The position numbers and the translations under genes are program-made. From Pseudomonas hygromyciniae (GTDB lineage: Bacteria; Pseudomonadota; Gammaproteobacteria; Pseudomonadales; Pseudomonadaceae), in assembly GCF_016925675.1 (NCBI RefSeq), contig NZ_CP070506.1:3780501-3844500 (forward strand): a stretch of 64,000 bases of DNA, written 5' to 3'. Numbering within the stretch: the stretch's first letter is position 1; each line of letters opens with the position of its first letter. A model generated the notes under the pieces. That model was not told the origin of the DNA and searched no databases. It saw only the letters and a program-made list of their open reading frames with translations. This document shows positions 47,815 through 60,643 of the stretch, piece after piece.

Positions 47815-47843
47815 TGTGTGGCAGGCCTACGGAGTTCGGTTCC
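47815..47843 (-). promoter_or_regulatory. hrp box (HrpL-dependent promoter) for the gene starting at 47713
   Basis: Minus strand: GGAACC, 16 nt, CCACACA. A full match to GGAACC-N15/16-CCACNNA. The start codon is about 100 nt downstream. The rest of the 325-bp gap 47714-48038 shows no convincing gene. Confidence 0.85.
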
Positions 47844-48038
47844 TGAAAGCGATGAAAGCCGCAAAAAAAAGGTAGGAAATGCACGTTAACGCCCCTTCAA
47901 TCAGCACAGAAGAATCGTCAGGCGCATACACCGCAGTGCGAGGAAAGGCGCTGTGAAGTACGTCAGCAGCAACGTCTTGGGTCAGCAGGCACATCGCCGC
48001 CGGCCCGATCAAGGCGCGGCGACGCTGCCGTCACGCGA

Positions 48039-50444
48039 TCAGAAGCCCACGCTCGCCTGCACAAAGAATGTACGCGGCTCGCCCAGGTAAATCCCTGCGT
48101 TGTTATCGCTGGAACGGGTGTAGTGCTGCTGGTCGAACAGGTTTTTTACCCCCACGCCCAGTTTCAGGTTCGACAGTTGGGCGCCAAAGTCATAGCCACT
48201 GCGCACGTTGACCGACACATATCCCGGAATATCACCGTACTGACCATTAGCGGTCGGCTGGGTGATATAGGTGCTGGTCGTGCCGGGGGCGCGCTGGCCA
48301 GACTGAGCGTAGGCGTCCAGGTTGTGGGTCCAGTGATTGACCGCATATCGCAGCCCCAGGGTCGCCACTTGGCGCGAATACAACGGCAAGTCACGGCCCT
48401 TGAATGCTACGTCGCCCTCGGCAGTCGCCCTGGTGTAGGTGAACCCGGCGTTAGCGGTCAAACCCTCCAGGCGTGGGTCCAGGCTGGACAGATCGTAGTG
48501 GGCCGAGGTTTCGATACCGGTGTGTTTGGTAGCGCCCAGGTTGGTCCAACCCACGTCATTGCTGACGTACTGCAGCTCATCGGAGAAGTCGATATAGAAC
48601 AGCGTCACTTCGCCACCCCAGACCTCATCGTTGTAGCGGGTACCGATCTCGTAGGTCTTGGCCTTTTCCGGTTGCAGGCCATTGGCTGTCTGGTCGCCGT
48701 TACCGCCCTGGCCCAACTGGAAATATTGCAGGCTGCCGAAGGACGTTTCGTAGTTGGCAAACAGTTTCCAGGCATCGGAGACGTGGTACATCACGCTCAG
48801 GGCCGGCAGCGGTTCGTTGTTCTTGATCTCGCGGTGTTTTTCCTGGGTACGCGTGCCGTTCAAGCCCACGACCGGGCGGTCATGCCATTGGGTGCGAATG
48901 CTCTCAAAGCGGATACCTGGGGTGATCGTCCACTTGCCGACGTCGATTTTGTCATCAATGTAGAACGCGTTGGCCTCGGTGCCACCGGTACGGTCCTGAT
49001 AAACGTGGCCGTCATTTTGACCGATCGGTGTGGGGACATTGTTGACCAGTCGCAGAGTGCTGGCCTGTTCGTGCATGCCTTCTTTCAGGTAGCGGTAGCC
49101 GACGCTGACTTCCTGGCTGGTCGGGCCCAGGTCGAACACATGGGACACCCGTGGCTCGATGCCAAAGGTGTAGTAGGTACGTGGAAACGAACCGAGGGTC
49201 TGCTGGTCACGGCTGGCGATGTTGCTGCCACGAAAGCTGTCGGAGTAGTACGTCAGCACTTGCGCCTGGGTACGGTCGTCCACCTGGCGGATGTACTTGA
49301 ACGACACATCCTTGCGCCGGCCGCTGAAGTTGTCCCAGTCGCGCACCGACTGATAAGGGTTGGCGTCGAACTGCTTCTGGGTCAGGCCGCCGGGCATATC
49401 GGCAGTGGCATCGTAGTAATGAAAGTTGAGCGTGAAGTCATCTTGATCGGTCGGTGCCCAGTGGGTCTTGAGGATCACATCGTCGATGTCGTTACCGTTG
49501 TTGCTGTCGCGATAACCGTTGCCATTGACCCCGGAATACAGGAGCGCCATGCCGATGCCGTTGTCTGCGGTACCGCCGACAAAGGCGTTGTCGACATGTT
49601 TCCAACCGCCATGGGAAGAGGTTTGCAGGGTGGTGCCGACTTCGCCGGAAAAGGTCTCGGGGATCGCGCGGGTCACGAAGTTGATCACCCCGCCGACGTT
49701 CTGCGGTCCATAACGCACGGAACCGGCGCCACGTACCACATCGATGCTCTCCAGATTGCCAGCGGAAATCGGCGCCATCGACAACTGCGGCTGACCATAG
49801 GGAGCGAACGCCGCAGGAATCCCGTCAATCAACACCGTGGAACGTGGCGACAGACGCGACGTCAGGCCACGTACGCCGACGTTGAGGGAAATATCGCTGC
49901 CACCGGTGCCGTTGGACTCCTGCACCTGCACCCCGGGCACCCGGCGCAGCACGTCGCCGACGTTCATCGCGCCCTGCTCCACCATTGCCTCGCGGCGGAT
50001 CACGGTACGTGCGCCGGGATGGTTCTGCACCACTTCGGCATTGGCGTCGCCCAGCCAATCGCCTACGACATTGATCGCAGTGGCGCCCAGTTCCAGGGGC
50101 GAACCGGCTTCACCGGTGCCCGTGGAGACTGGATGCAACGTCACCGAACCCGCGTCGATCTGATAGTCCAGGCCACTGCCCTGCAACAGCTGGCGCAGGG
50201 CCTGTTCCGGCGACAGGTTGCCGTCAATAGCCTGAGCTTGTTTGCCGGCCACCATCTGCGGGCTGAAAAACACTTGCAGCGACGTTTGCTGGCCCAATTG
50301 GCTCAGCGCCGCGCCCAGGGGCTGGGCCTTGATATGAATGGCTTCGTCGGCGTAAGCCGCAGGCATTGCGGCACTGACCCCCAAGGCCAGGGCAAGAGGA
50401 GCCCAGCGGGAGGTTTTATTGTTGTTCGCAGCGAGTTTTTTCAC
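48039..50444 (-). CDS. fecA: TonB-dependent ferric citrate receptor FecA
   Basis: 801 aa from the GTG at 50444 (VKKLAANNNKTSRW), with AGGT upstream. Signal peptide to about residue 33, STN signalling domain (IHIKAQPLGAALSQLGQQTS), plug domain (VVGDWLGDANAEV, PGARTVIRREAM, RSTVLIDGIPAAFAPYGQPQ) and a 22-strand barrel ending in FVQASVGF. The similarity to E. coli FecA is clear along the whole length, including VRYGPQNVGGVINFVTRAIP and GGTADNGIGMALLYSG. It imports diferric dicitrate and signals occupancy through FecR to FecI, both encoded upstream. Confidence 0.95.
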   Translation of the reverse strand: MKKLAANNNKTSRWAPLALALGVSAAMPAAYADEAIHIKAQPLGAALSQLGQQTSLQVFFSPQMVAGKQAQAIDGNLSPEQALRQLLQGSGLDYQIDAGSVTLHPVSTGTGEAGSPLELGATAINVVGDWLGDANAEVVQNHPGARTVIRREAMVEQGAMNVGDVLRRVPGVQVQESNGTGGSDISLNVGVRGLTSRLSPRSTVLIDGIPAAFAPYGQPQLSMAPISAGNLESIDVVRGAGSVRYGPQNVGGVINFVTRAIPETFSGEVGTTLQTSSHGGWKHVDNAFVGGTADNGIGMALLYSGVNGNGYRDSNNGNDIDDVILKTHWAPTDQDDFTLNFHYYDATADMPGGLTQKQFDANPYQSVRDWDNFSGRRKDVSFKYIRQVDDRTQAQVLTYYSDSFRGSNIASRDQQTLGSFPRTYYTFGIEPRVSHVFDLGPTSQEVSVGYRYLKEGMHEQASTLRLVNNVPTPIGQNDGHVYQDRTGGTEANAFYIDDKIDVGKWTITPGIRFESIRTQWHDRPVVGLNGTRTQEKHREIKNNEPLPALSVMYHVSDAWKLFANYETSFGSLQYFQLGQGGNGDQTANGLQPEKAKTYEIGTRYNDEVWGGEVTLFYIDFSDELQYVSNDVGWTNLGATKHTGIETSAHYDLSSLDPRLEGLTANAGFTYTRATAEGDVAFKGRDLPLYSRQVATLGLRYAVNHWTHNLDAYAQSGQRAPGTTSTYITQPTANGQYGDIPGYVSVNVRSGYDFGAQLSNLKLGVGVKNLFDQQHYTRSSDNNAGIYLGEPRTFFVQASVGF

Positions 50445-50540
50445 GTCGTACCTAGTCCAGTGATGCCAAGAGAGCGCGTCGGTTAATGCAAACCAGTTGC
50501 AGTTGGACAAGAAGACGAAGAACTCGAAAAAAACCTGAAC

Positions 50541-51545
50541 CTAGCGTGAAATTATTTCCTGGCTACCGTCAGGCAGCGTGCGCAAAGCCACCGGCAGGAT
50601 GTGCGGCAACGCCTTGAGCAAGGCATCGGTGTCGTTGGATTTGAACACGCTGGTCAGGCGTAACTCGCTGGCCGCAGCGCTGACCCGCAAGGGTTTTTCG
50701 CGGTAGCGCGAGACTTCCCGCGCCACCTCGGCCAGGCTGGCGTCGTTGAACACCAGCTTGCCGGTCTGCCAGGCCAGCAGCGCCTGGGCGTTGACCGGAC
50801 GGGCCGCCGCGACCGCGCCCTGGTTGTCGATCGATGTACCCAGGCCCGCCGTCAGTGTGACCACCGGCTGCGCGGCATGCCCTTGCACCTTGACCGTTCC
50901 GGCCTCGACCACCACGCGGGTTTGGTCATCGTCGCGGCGCACGTCAAACCGAGTCCCGGTAACCGTCACCTGCCCGGCCCCGGCCTGCACCACAAAAGGC
51001 CGGCTGGTGTCGTGTTCGACGCTGAACAGCGCCTCACCCTGCTTGAGTTCAATCCCACGCCGGCCCTTTTCGTAATGCACCGCCACCACGCTGCGGCTAT
51101 TGAGGTCCATCAGCGAGCCGTCGGGCAACGCCACTTGGCGGCGCTCACCCAACGCTGTGCTGAACTGTGCGTCGTACACCGCCGGATGATCCAGGCCGCT
51201 GAACAGCCCCAAACCCACGGCCACCGCCAGCACACTCGCCGCCATGGCATAGCGCACCACCCCACGACGCTTGCGCGGCACAGGCGTAGCGACCAAGGCC
51301 TGCAAACGAACCTTGGGCAGCAGGTCAGCGACGCTCCACAGCCCTTGCAGCACCTCGAATTCATACTGGTGCGCGGGATGCTCCCCACGCCAGGCGTCAA
51401 AAAGATGCTGGTCCCCAACGCTCAAGGGATGGTCCTGCAAACGCACGAACCACTGCGCCGCCTCGTCACGCACCGTTGCGCTGCCACAGGCACACTCACG
51501 GGTATCCATCATGGAAGATCCTGTTTCAAAGCGGGCATTGGTCAT
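50541..51545 (-). CDS. fecR: FecR anti-sigma/signal transducer
   Basis: 334 aa from ATG at 51545, overlapping the fecI stop (ATGA). The cytoplasmic N-terminus has EAAQWFVRLQDHPLS and FDAWRGEHPAH with the Trp pattern of FecR family proteins. One TM at about 105-123, then a periplasmic FecR domain (ALGERRQVALPDGSLMDLNS, VTGTRFDVR) and a C-terminal STN-like segment that contacts FecA. It relays ferric citrate binding to FecI. Confidence 0.94.
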   Translation of the reverse strand: MTNARFETGSSMMDTRECACGSATVRDEAAQWFVRLQDHPLSVGDQHLFDAWRGEHPAHQYEFEVLQGLWSVADLLPKVRLQALVATPVPRKRRGVVRYAMAASVLAVAVGLGLFSGLDHPAVYDAQFSTALGERRQVALPDGSLMDLNSRSVVAVHYEKGRRGIELKQGEALFSVEHDTSRPFVVQAGAGQVTVTGTRFDVRRDDDQTRVVVEAGTVKVQGHAAQPVVTLTAGLGTSIDNQGAVAAARPVNAQALLAWQTGKLVFNDASLAEVAREVSRYREKPLRVSAAASELRLTSVFKSNDTDALLKALPHILPVALRTLPDGSQEIISR

Positions 51546-52042
51546 GGGGCCAGCGCGTCCAGGCGATCACGCAGATGCCGCAGGGTGCGGATCATATACT
51601 TTTCCACCATGTTTTTAGAAAGCCCCAGGCGCTCGGCGATTTCCTGCTGGGTCAGGCCCTCGATCTTTTGCCAGATGAAAATCCTGCGGCAATTGAGGGG
51701 CAATTCGGCCAGGGCCCGTTCGATGGAGTCCGCCAACTGCACGGCGTGCATGAAATGCTCCGGGTCGCCACTGTGCGACGCACCCGGTTCAAAGGCCTGC
51801 AACGCCACCGCGTCGTGCCGGTCCGCACGACGATAGGCATCCACCGCAATATTGCGTGCCGTCTGGTGCAAATAGGCACGCGGCTGCTCGACCTGCGCCG
51901 ACTTGGACTCCAAGACCCGCACAAACGTGTCATGGGCCAGGTCCTCGGCCTGCTGGCGATTGCGCAGGCGACGCGTCCAGGTCCCGACCAACTCTTCGTA
52001 GTACGCGAAAAAGCCTGGTCTGCGGGGCGGCTGGGGAGTCAT
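51542..52042 (-). CDS. fecI: ECF sigma factor FecI
   Basis: 166 aa. Region 2: LVGTWTRRLRNRQQAEDLAH and DTFVRVLE; region 4: CRRIFIWQKIEGLTQQEIAE then RLGLSKNMVEKYM. The match to iron-starvation ECF sigma factors is typical, and fecR follows in overlap. It directs transcription of fecA when ferric citrate is bound. Confidence 0.95.
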   Translation of the reverse strand: MTPQPPRRPGFFAYYEELVGTWTRRLRNRQQAEDLAHDTFVRVLESKSAQVEQPRAYLHQTARNIAVDAYRRADRHDAVALQAFEPGASHSGDPEHFMHAVQLADSIERALAELPLNCRRIFIWQKIEGLTQQEIAERLGLSKNMVEKYMIRTLRHLRDRLDALAP

Positions 52043-52069
52043 CGGGGATGCACTGGATAGGCGGGGCGT

Positions 52070-52090
52070 GAATAGTAATTCTTCCTATTA
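52070..52090. promoter_or_regulatory. Possible Fur-binding site upstream of fecI
   Basis: GAATAGTAATTCTTCCTATT is an AT-rich imperfect dyad about 30 nt upstream of the fecI start, resembling a weak Fur box. The match to the 19-bp consensus is poor, so this rests mainly on position: fecI genes are usually Fur-controlled. Confidence 0.3.
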
Positions 52091-52125
52091 AGTGGAGCAA
52101 TTGCTTGCCGTCGCCAATCCAGCCT

Positions 52126-53481
52126 CTAGACCAACCGCTTGATCTGCTTATGCCGCCACACCAACCGGTAATACGCGGTCTGCAACCCCAGCATCACCAG
52201 ATAGGTCACCGGGAACGCCATCCACACCCCTTCCAGGCCGAAGCGTGCATTGAGCAGATACGCCACCGGCAACTCCACACCCAACACGCAGAAGATCGAG
52301 ATCGCCACCGGCATCAGCACCACGCCGCTGGCGCGCATGATCCCGCCTATCACCGCCTGGAAGCCGAACACCAGAATGCTCCAGAGCATGATGTGCAGCA
52401 GGTGTTCGGCCTGGACCCGCGCCTGGTCATCGGTGATGAACAGGCCCAGGAGCCAGTGGGACAAGGCGTAACCGAGCAGGATCAGGCTCCCGGTCAGGCA
52501 CAGGTTGATCGCAAGTCCGGTGCGCAGGATCGGCCCGATGCGTTCCAGGCGCCCGGCGCCGATGGCCTGGGCGCCGAGGATCGAGGCGGTGATGGCAATC
52601 GACAGCGCCGGGAATTGCACATAGTTGACGATCTGCGTCACCGCGCCATACGCCGCCGTGGCCTGGGAGCCGTGGCCATTGACCAGTGCCAGGATCACCA
52701 ACTCCGACAACGACAGCACCACCATCTGCAAGCCCGTGGGCAGGCCGATGCGCAGGACTTTGCCAAGGATCGCCCGGTCCAGGCGCAAGGCCGCCAGCAA
52801 TAGGCGGTCCGGCGCCATCACGTGGTTTTTGTGGCGCAGGCGCAGCACCAGAAACAACATGGCCACGGCATTCGCGGCCAGGCCGGCATAGGCCGCGCTC
52901 TGGATACCCATGGGCGGCAGCCCCAGCCAGCCGCGGATCAGGGCCGGGGTCAGCAACAGGCCAACCACGGTCGAAACGATCAGCGCCAGCAGCGGTGACA
53001 CCGTATCGCTCACGCCCCGCAGCAGTTGGGTGTAGAGGATGAACACCAGCAACAACGGCATGATCAGCATCATCACCTGGGCATAACCGACCGCGTCGTC
53101 CAGCACATCCAACGGTGTGCCCAGCGCTTGCATGGCCGGGCGCGCGAACAGGCTGCCGAGCACGGCGGCGATCAGCCCGATCAGCGCGCCCAGGGTCAGG
53201 GTCGCGCCGGTGATGACCTTGACCAACGCCGTTTCGCCCGCGCCCCAGGCCTGGCCGATCAGCACCGAAGCGCCCGCCCCCAGGCCAATCACCAGGGCGA
53301 TAAAAAAGAACACGATGGGAAACATCCCCGACACCGCCGCCAGCGCCTGGGTGCCGAGCATTTGCCCGACATAGATACCGTTGAGGGTGCCGGAAAAACT
53401 CTGCAGGAAGTTAGACAGCACCATCGGCGCAAGAAAGAACAGGTAGACCTGCCACAGCGGGCGTTGCAAAGGGTTCTGCAT
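52126..53481 (-). CDS. MATE family efflux transporter
   Basis: 451 aa with twelve hydrophobic segments in two homologous halves. MATE features: LAPMVLSNFLQSFSGTLNGI, VGQMLGTQALAAVS, GLGAGASVLIGQAWGAG in the first half, and LPTGLQMVVLSLSELVILAL and ITASILGAQAIGAG in the second. It exports cationic drugs or metabolites in exchange for Na+ or H+. Monocistronic; not obviously tied to either neighbour. Confidence 0.93.
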   Translation of the reverse strand: MQNPLQRPLWQVYLFFLAPMVLSNFLQSFSGTLNGIYVGQMLGTQALAAVSGMFPIVFFFIALVIGLGAGASVLIGQAWGAGETALVKVITGATLTLGALIGLIAAVLGSLFARPAMQALGTPLDVLDDAVGYAQVMMLIMPLLLVFILYTQLLRGVSDTVSPLLALIVSTVVGLLLTPALIRGWLGLPPMGIQSAAYAGLAANAVAMLFLVLRLRHKNHVMAPDRLLLAALRLDRAILGKVLRIGLPTGLQMVVLSLSELVILALVNGHGSQATAAYGAVTQIVNYVQFPALSIAITASILGAQAIGAGRLERIGPILRTGLAINLCLTGSLILLGYALSHWLLGLFITDDQARVQAEHLLHIMLWSILVFGFQAVIGGIMRASGVVLMPVAISIFCVLGVELPVAYLLNARFGLEGVWMAFPVTYLVMLGLQTAYYRLVWRHKQIKRLV

Positions 53482-53577
53482 GAACAGCGGGGCCTCGGAT
53501 TTACACAGCGACCGAGGGTTTATAGCGTATTGGATCCGATGTTGCTGTGTTTTAACCCGCCACCCCGCTTACAACGC

Positions 53578-57348
<3,771 letters not shown>

Positions 57349-57486
57349 AAAGACCTCGGCATGGGTTGGGTGCTGCGCCGGCTTGTACTCCCAGCGCATT
57401 GAGGTCTATCTTGGGCCAGCCTTACCCCGGCATCTATCCACTTTGCACGACCCACAACGCACCAATAGAGTGCGCACGGATCACCC

Positions 57487-58383
57487 ATGACACAGGCAAC
57501 AGCTTTGCGCGTACAGGCCTTCACCACCGGTGATGTGGCCGCTCAATGCAGTGCGACACCCGGTTGGGTGCAGCAGTACCAGCAGATGTCCCCGGGGCAT
57601 TTTGCCGGGCAGATCCGCTACCTCGACCTACAGGGTGTGCAGGTGTACGAAGAGTGCATGAATACCCGCGTCGAGCAGCACTTCAATGCGCCGCCGGGCT
57701 CACTCGCCTTCTGTTTCGACGGCAGCGACAACGCGCTGTATCTGCTCAATGGCGAAAGCCGCAATACCTGGATCACCCCGGAAAACTACCGTGAAGTGGC
57801 GGTGGTGTTTGGCCCGCAGTTCGTGCAACGCCATGGCCTGGACGTGGCCAGCCTTGAAGGCCTGTTCATGGCGCCGTTGACCGGCCAACAAAACGCGCTG
57901 TTCAGCCGCTGGCTCAGTGGCACCCTAACGCGTTTGTCCAGTGTGATCGACCCGCTCAGCCGCGACGCCCTGACCCGGCAACTACTGGACGATTGTCTGT
58001 TTATCCTCGACAACGCCTGTGTCTGCCTGGACCGCCACTCATTGCAGCGACGCAGCGCAGAACGCCAGTTGATGGCGCGCATTGGCGCGTGGGCGGCGGA
58101 TGCGCCGGATGAAACGGTCAACCTGCTGCAACTGGCACAGATTGCCGGTGTGCCGCTGCGTCAGTTGCAACAAGGCTTCAAGACCTACACCGGGATGAGC
58201 CCGGCACAATGGCTGCGCCTGCGCCGATTGAACGGCGCGCGGCGCGAGTTGTTGAGCTGCGCCACCACCACGGTGGCCGAGGTGGCGATGAATTGGTCGT
58301 TCTGGCATTTGGGACGGTTTTCCAATAGCTACCGGGCGCTGTTCAAGGAACTGCCCAGCGAAACCCTCAAGCGTCATGGTTGA
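57487..58383 (+). CDS. AraC-family transcriptional regulator
   Basis: 298 aa. N-terminal sensor region without a clear cupin motif (PGHFAGQIRYLDLQGVQVYE). The C-terminal AraC domain has LLQLAQIAGVPLRQLQQGFK, YTGMSPAQWLRLRRLNGARR and VAEVAMNWSFWHLGRFSNSY (both helix-turn-helices). The layout is like that of EutR/FeaR-type regulators. It is divergent from puuA with a 138-nt gap, so it most likely regulates the putrescine operon; the inducer is unknown. Confidence 0.85.
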   Translation: MTQATALRVQAFTTGDVAAQCSATPGWVQQYQQMSPGHFAGQIRYLDLQGVQVYEECMNTRVEQHFNAPPGSLAFCFDGSDNALYLLNGESRNTWITPENYREVAVVFGPQFVQRHGLDVASLEGLFMAPLTGQQNALFSRWLSGTLTRLSSVIDPLSRDALTRQLLDDCLFILDNACVCLDRHSLQRRSAERQLMARIGAWAADAPDETVNLLQLAQIAGVPLRQLQQGFKTYTGMSPAQWLRLRRLNGARRELLSCATTTVAEVAMNWSFWHLGRFSNSYRALFKELPSETLKRHG

Positions 58384-58397
58384 TACACGGTCAACCC

Positions 58398-58486
58398 TGT
58401 GGGAGCGGGCTTGCTCGCGAAAGCGGTGTGTCAGGCAATGAATGTCTGACTGACCCACCGTATTCGCGAGCAAGCCCGCTCCCACA
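58398..58486. repeat. REP pair
   Basis: TGTGGGAGCGGGCTTGCTCG at the left and its inverse CGAGCAAGCCCGCTCCCACA at the right, between the convergent AraC-family and acoC genes. Nearly identical to the pair at 63809-63900. Confidence 0.9.
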
Positions 58487-58497
58487 TTTGATTGCTA

Positions 58498-59601
58498 TCA
58501 GGCTTGAGATTTGAGGAAGAGACTCAGCAACTGATTCACTTGCTCCGCCGCCTCCAACTGCACCATATGCCCCTGCCCCGGCAAGACCTCCACCTGGGCC
58601 TGCAACCCCTGGGCATGCCGCACCGGGATGATGGCATCGTCACTGCCCCAGATCACCAAGCTCGGCTGCTGCCCTACCACCGCCCGCAAGTCCAACATCT
58701 GCCGTCCACCGTCGAACAGCTTGGCATTGAGCTGGCGCAGCGCCTGATCCACCCCTTCCAACCGTTTGAACTTGAGCATGTCTTCGAGCATCTGCCGCGT
58801 GACCAATGCCGGGTCACTGAACAGTTGCACCAACTGCGGCTTGAGCGCGTTGCGGTTATTGGCCTCGGTGAATCCCTGCAGGTAATCGCCGTTGATATCC
58901 GCGCCCAGGCCGGCGCTGGCGATCAGCACCAACGACGCTACGCGCCCCGGCGCCTGGCTCGCCACTGTCAACGAAACCAGCCCGCCCATGGAGTGCCCAG
59001 CCAGGTGCACGCGTTCAAGCTTGAGGTGATCGAGCAACGCCAACACCGCCTGGCTCAACTCCTCGGCATCGCCACCGTGCAGGTGCTTGCCCGACTCGCC
59101 ATGCCCCGGCAGGTCCAGGGCGATCACCCGGCGCTCGGCGGCCAGGGCCGGATGGTTGAACAGCCAATTGTTCAAGTCGCCGCCAAAACCGTGGATCAGC
59201 ACCAGCGGCGTGCCACCCTCGCCAAGGTCGAGATAACGCAGCAGGCGCCCGCCCAGCTCGACCTTCTGCGCACTCGGCCCCGACGCCTGCGCCTCGGCGC
59301 TGCTGGAGACAAAGCCTTCATTGAAGCTGTCGATCACCGCATCGATTTCTGCTTCCGTGGCTTCGCCCTCCACCACAATGCCCAGCAACGCGCCGACCGG
59401 TAACGTCTCGTCGCTCTGCGCCAGCACCCGGCGCAACACGCCGCTGAACGGCGCCTCGACGCTGCTGGAGATTTTGTCGGTCTCCACGTCAAGCACTTCC
59501 TCGCCCTTCTCTACCCGGTCGCCCGGCTGCTTGAGCCAGACATCGACCCGGCCTTCGGTCATCGACAGCCCCCACTTGGGCATGGTCAAGGTATGGATCA
59601 T
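58498..59601 (-). CDS. acoC: Acetoin dehydrogenase E2 component (dihydrolipoamide acetyltransferase)
   Basis: 367 aa. N-terminal lipoyl domain: MIHTLTMPKWGLSMTEGRVD and DVETDKISSSVEAP, where Lys of ETDK is the lipoylation site. The C-terminal part (about 120-367) is an alpha/beta hydrolase fold with HGFGGDLNNW and GHSMGGLVSL (Ser nucleophile), the layout of Pseudomonas AcoC rather than a classical E2. Overlaps acoB by 4 nt. Transfers the acetyl group to CoA. Confidence 0.92.
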   Translation of the reverse strand: MIHTLTMPKWGLSMTEGRVDVWLKQPGDRVEKGEEVLDVETDKISSSVEAPFSGVLRRVLAQSDETLPVGALLGIVVEGEATEAEIDAVIDSFNEGFVSSSAEAQASGPSAQKVELGGRLLRYLDLGEGGTPLVLIHGFGGDLNNWLFNHPALAAERRVIALDLPGHGESGKHLHGGDAEELSQAVLALLDHLKLERVHLAGHSMGGLVSLTVASQAPGRVASLVLIASAGLGADINGDYLQGFTEANNRNALKPQLVQLFSDPALVTRQMLEDMLKFKRLEGVDQALRQLNAKLFDGGRQMLDLRAVVGQQPSLVIWGSDDAIIPVRHAQGLQAQVEVLPGQGHMVQLEAAEQVNQLLSLFLKSQA

Positions 59602-60617
59602 GCCGCAGTCCTCTTGTCAGCGATCTTGCGCACAGCGGCCTCGATCTTTGCCGCGTCGGGGATGTACAGGTCTTCCAGGGCATCGGAAAACGGCACCGGC
59701 GTATGCGGCGCAGTGACCATCTCAATCGGCGCACGCAGGAAGGAAAACCCACGCTGGGCCACCAGGGCGCTGATATCCGTGGCAATCGAGCAGCGCGGGT
59801 TGGACTCGTCGATCACCACCAGGCGCCCGGTTTTCTCCACGCTTTCAAGGATGCTGTCTTCATCCAGCGGGCTGGTGGTGCGCAGGTCCAGCACTTCGCA
59901 GTCGATGCCCTGGCGCGCCAGGTTGGCCGCAGCTTCCAGGGCCACATGCACCATGCGCCCGTAGGTCACCAGGGTCACGTCGTTGCCTTCACGCACAAAG
60001 TTAGCCTCGCCAAACGGCACGGTGTACAGCTCCTCCGGCACTTCGCCTTGCAGGCTGTAGAGCATCTTGTGTTCAAGGAAGATCACCGGGTCGTTGTCGC
60101 GGATCGCCTGGATCAGCATGCCCTTGGCGTCATAGGGCGTGGCTGGGCACACCACCTTCAGGCCAGGGATGTGCGTCCACATCGAGGTGAGCATCTGCGA
60201 ATGCTGGGCCGCGGCACGCAGGCCGGCGCCGTACATGGCGCGCACCACCAGCGGCGTGGTGGTCTTGCCGCCGAACATGTAGCGGAACTTGGCGGCCTGG
60301 TTGAGCAACTGGTCGAGGCAGCAGCCGATAAAGTCGACGAACATCAACTCGCACACCGGGCGCATGCCCCGGGTGGCGGCGCCAACGGCCATGCCCACGT
60401 AACCAACTTCAGACAGCGGCGCATCCAGCACGCGCTCGGGAAACTCCGGGTACAGGCCCTTGGTCACCCCCAGCACACCGCCCCAGGCATCTTGCTCGCC
60501 AGGGGCGCCGGTGCCGCCGGACACGTCCTGGCCGATGATAAACACGCTCTGGTCGCGGCGCATTTCCTGGGCCAGGGCTTCGTTGATTGCCTGCTGATAA
60601 CTGATTTTGCGAGCCAT
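59598..60617 (-). CDS. acoB: Acetoin dehydrogenase E1 beta subunit
   Basis: 339 aa from MARKISYQQAINEALAQEMR at 60617. Transketolase-like pyrimidine domain: VFIIGQDVSGGTGAPGEQDA, then RVLDAPLSEVGYVGMAVGAA and FVDFIGCCLDQLLNQAAKFR, and the C-domain with IDCEVLDLRTTSPLDEDSI. It pairs with AcoA in thiamine-diphosphate-dependent acetoin cleavage. 26 nt after acoA and 4-nt overlap with acoC. Confidence 0.93.
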   Translation of the reverse strand: MARKISYQQAINEALAQEMRRDQSVFIIGQDVSGGTGAPGEQDAWGGVLGVTKGLYPEFPERVLDAPLSEVGYVGMAVGAATRGMRPVCELMFVDFIGCCLDQLLNQAAKFRYMFGGKTTTPLVVRAMYGAGLRAAAQHSQMLTSMWTHIPGLKVVCPATPYDAKGMLIQAIRDNDPVIFLEHKMLYSLQGEVPEELYTVPFGEANFVREGNDVTLVTYGRMVHVALEAAANLARQGIDCEVLDLRTTSPLDEDSILESVEKTGRLVVIDESNPRCSIATDISALVAQRGFSFLRAPIEMVTAPHTPVPFSDALEDLYIPDAAKIEAAVRKIADKRTAA

Positions 60618-60643
60618 AAAATTCTCTCCGGGTCTTGTTGTTA

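Noticed and set aside
47827..48012. 61-aa minus-strand frame with a hydrophobic stretch
   Set aside because: It overlaps the hrp box, has no ribosome-binding site and no family pattern.
48123..50486. 787-aa plus-strand open frame
   Set aside because: It is the antisense shadow of fecA; composition is atypical and no motif is visible.
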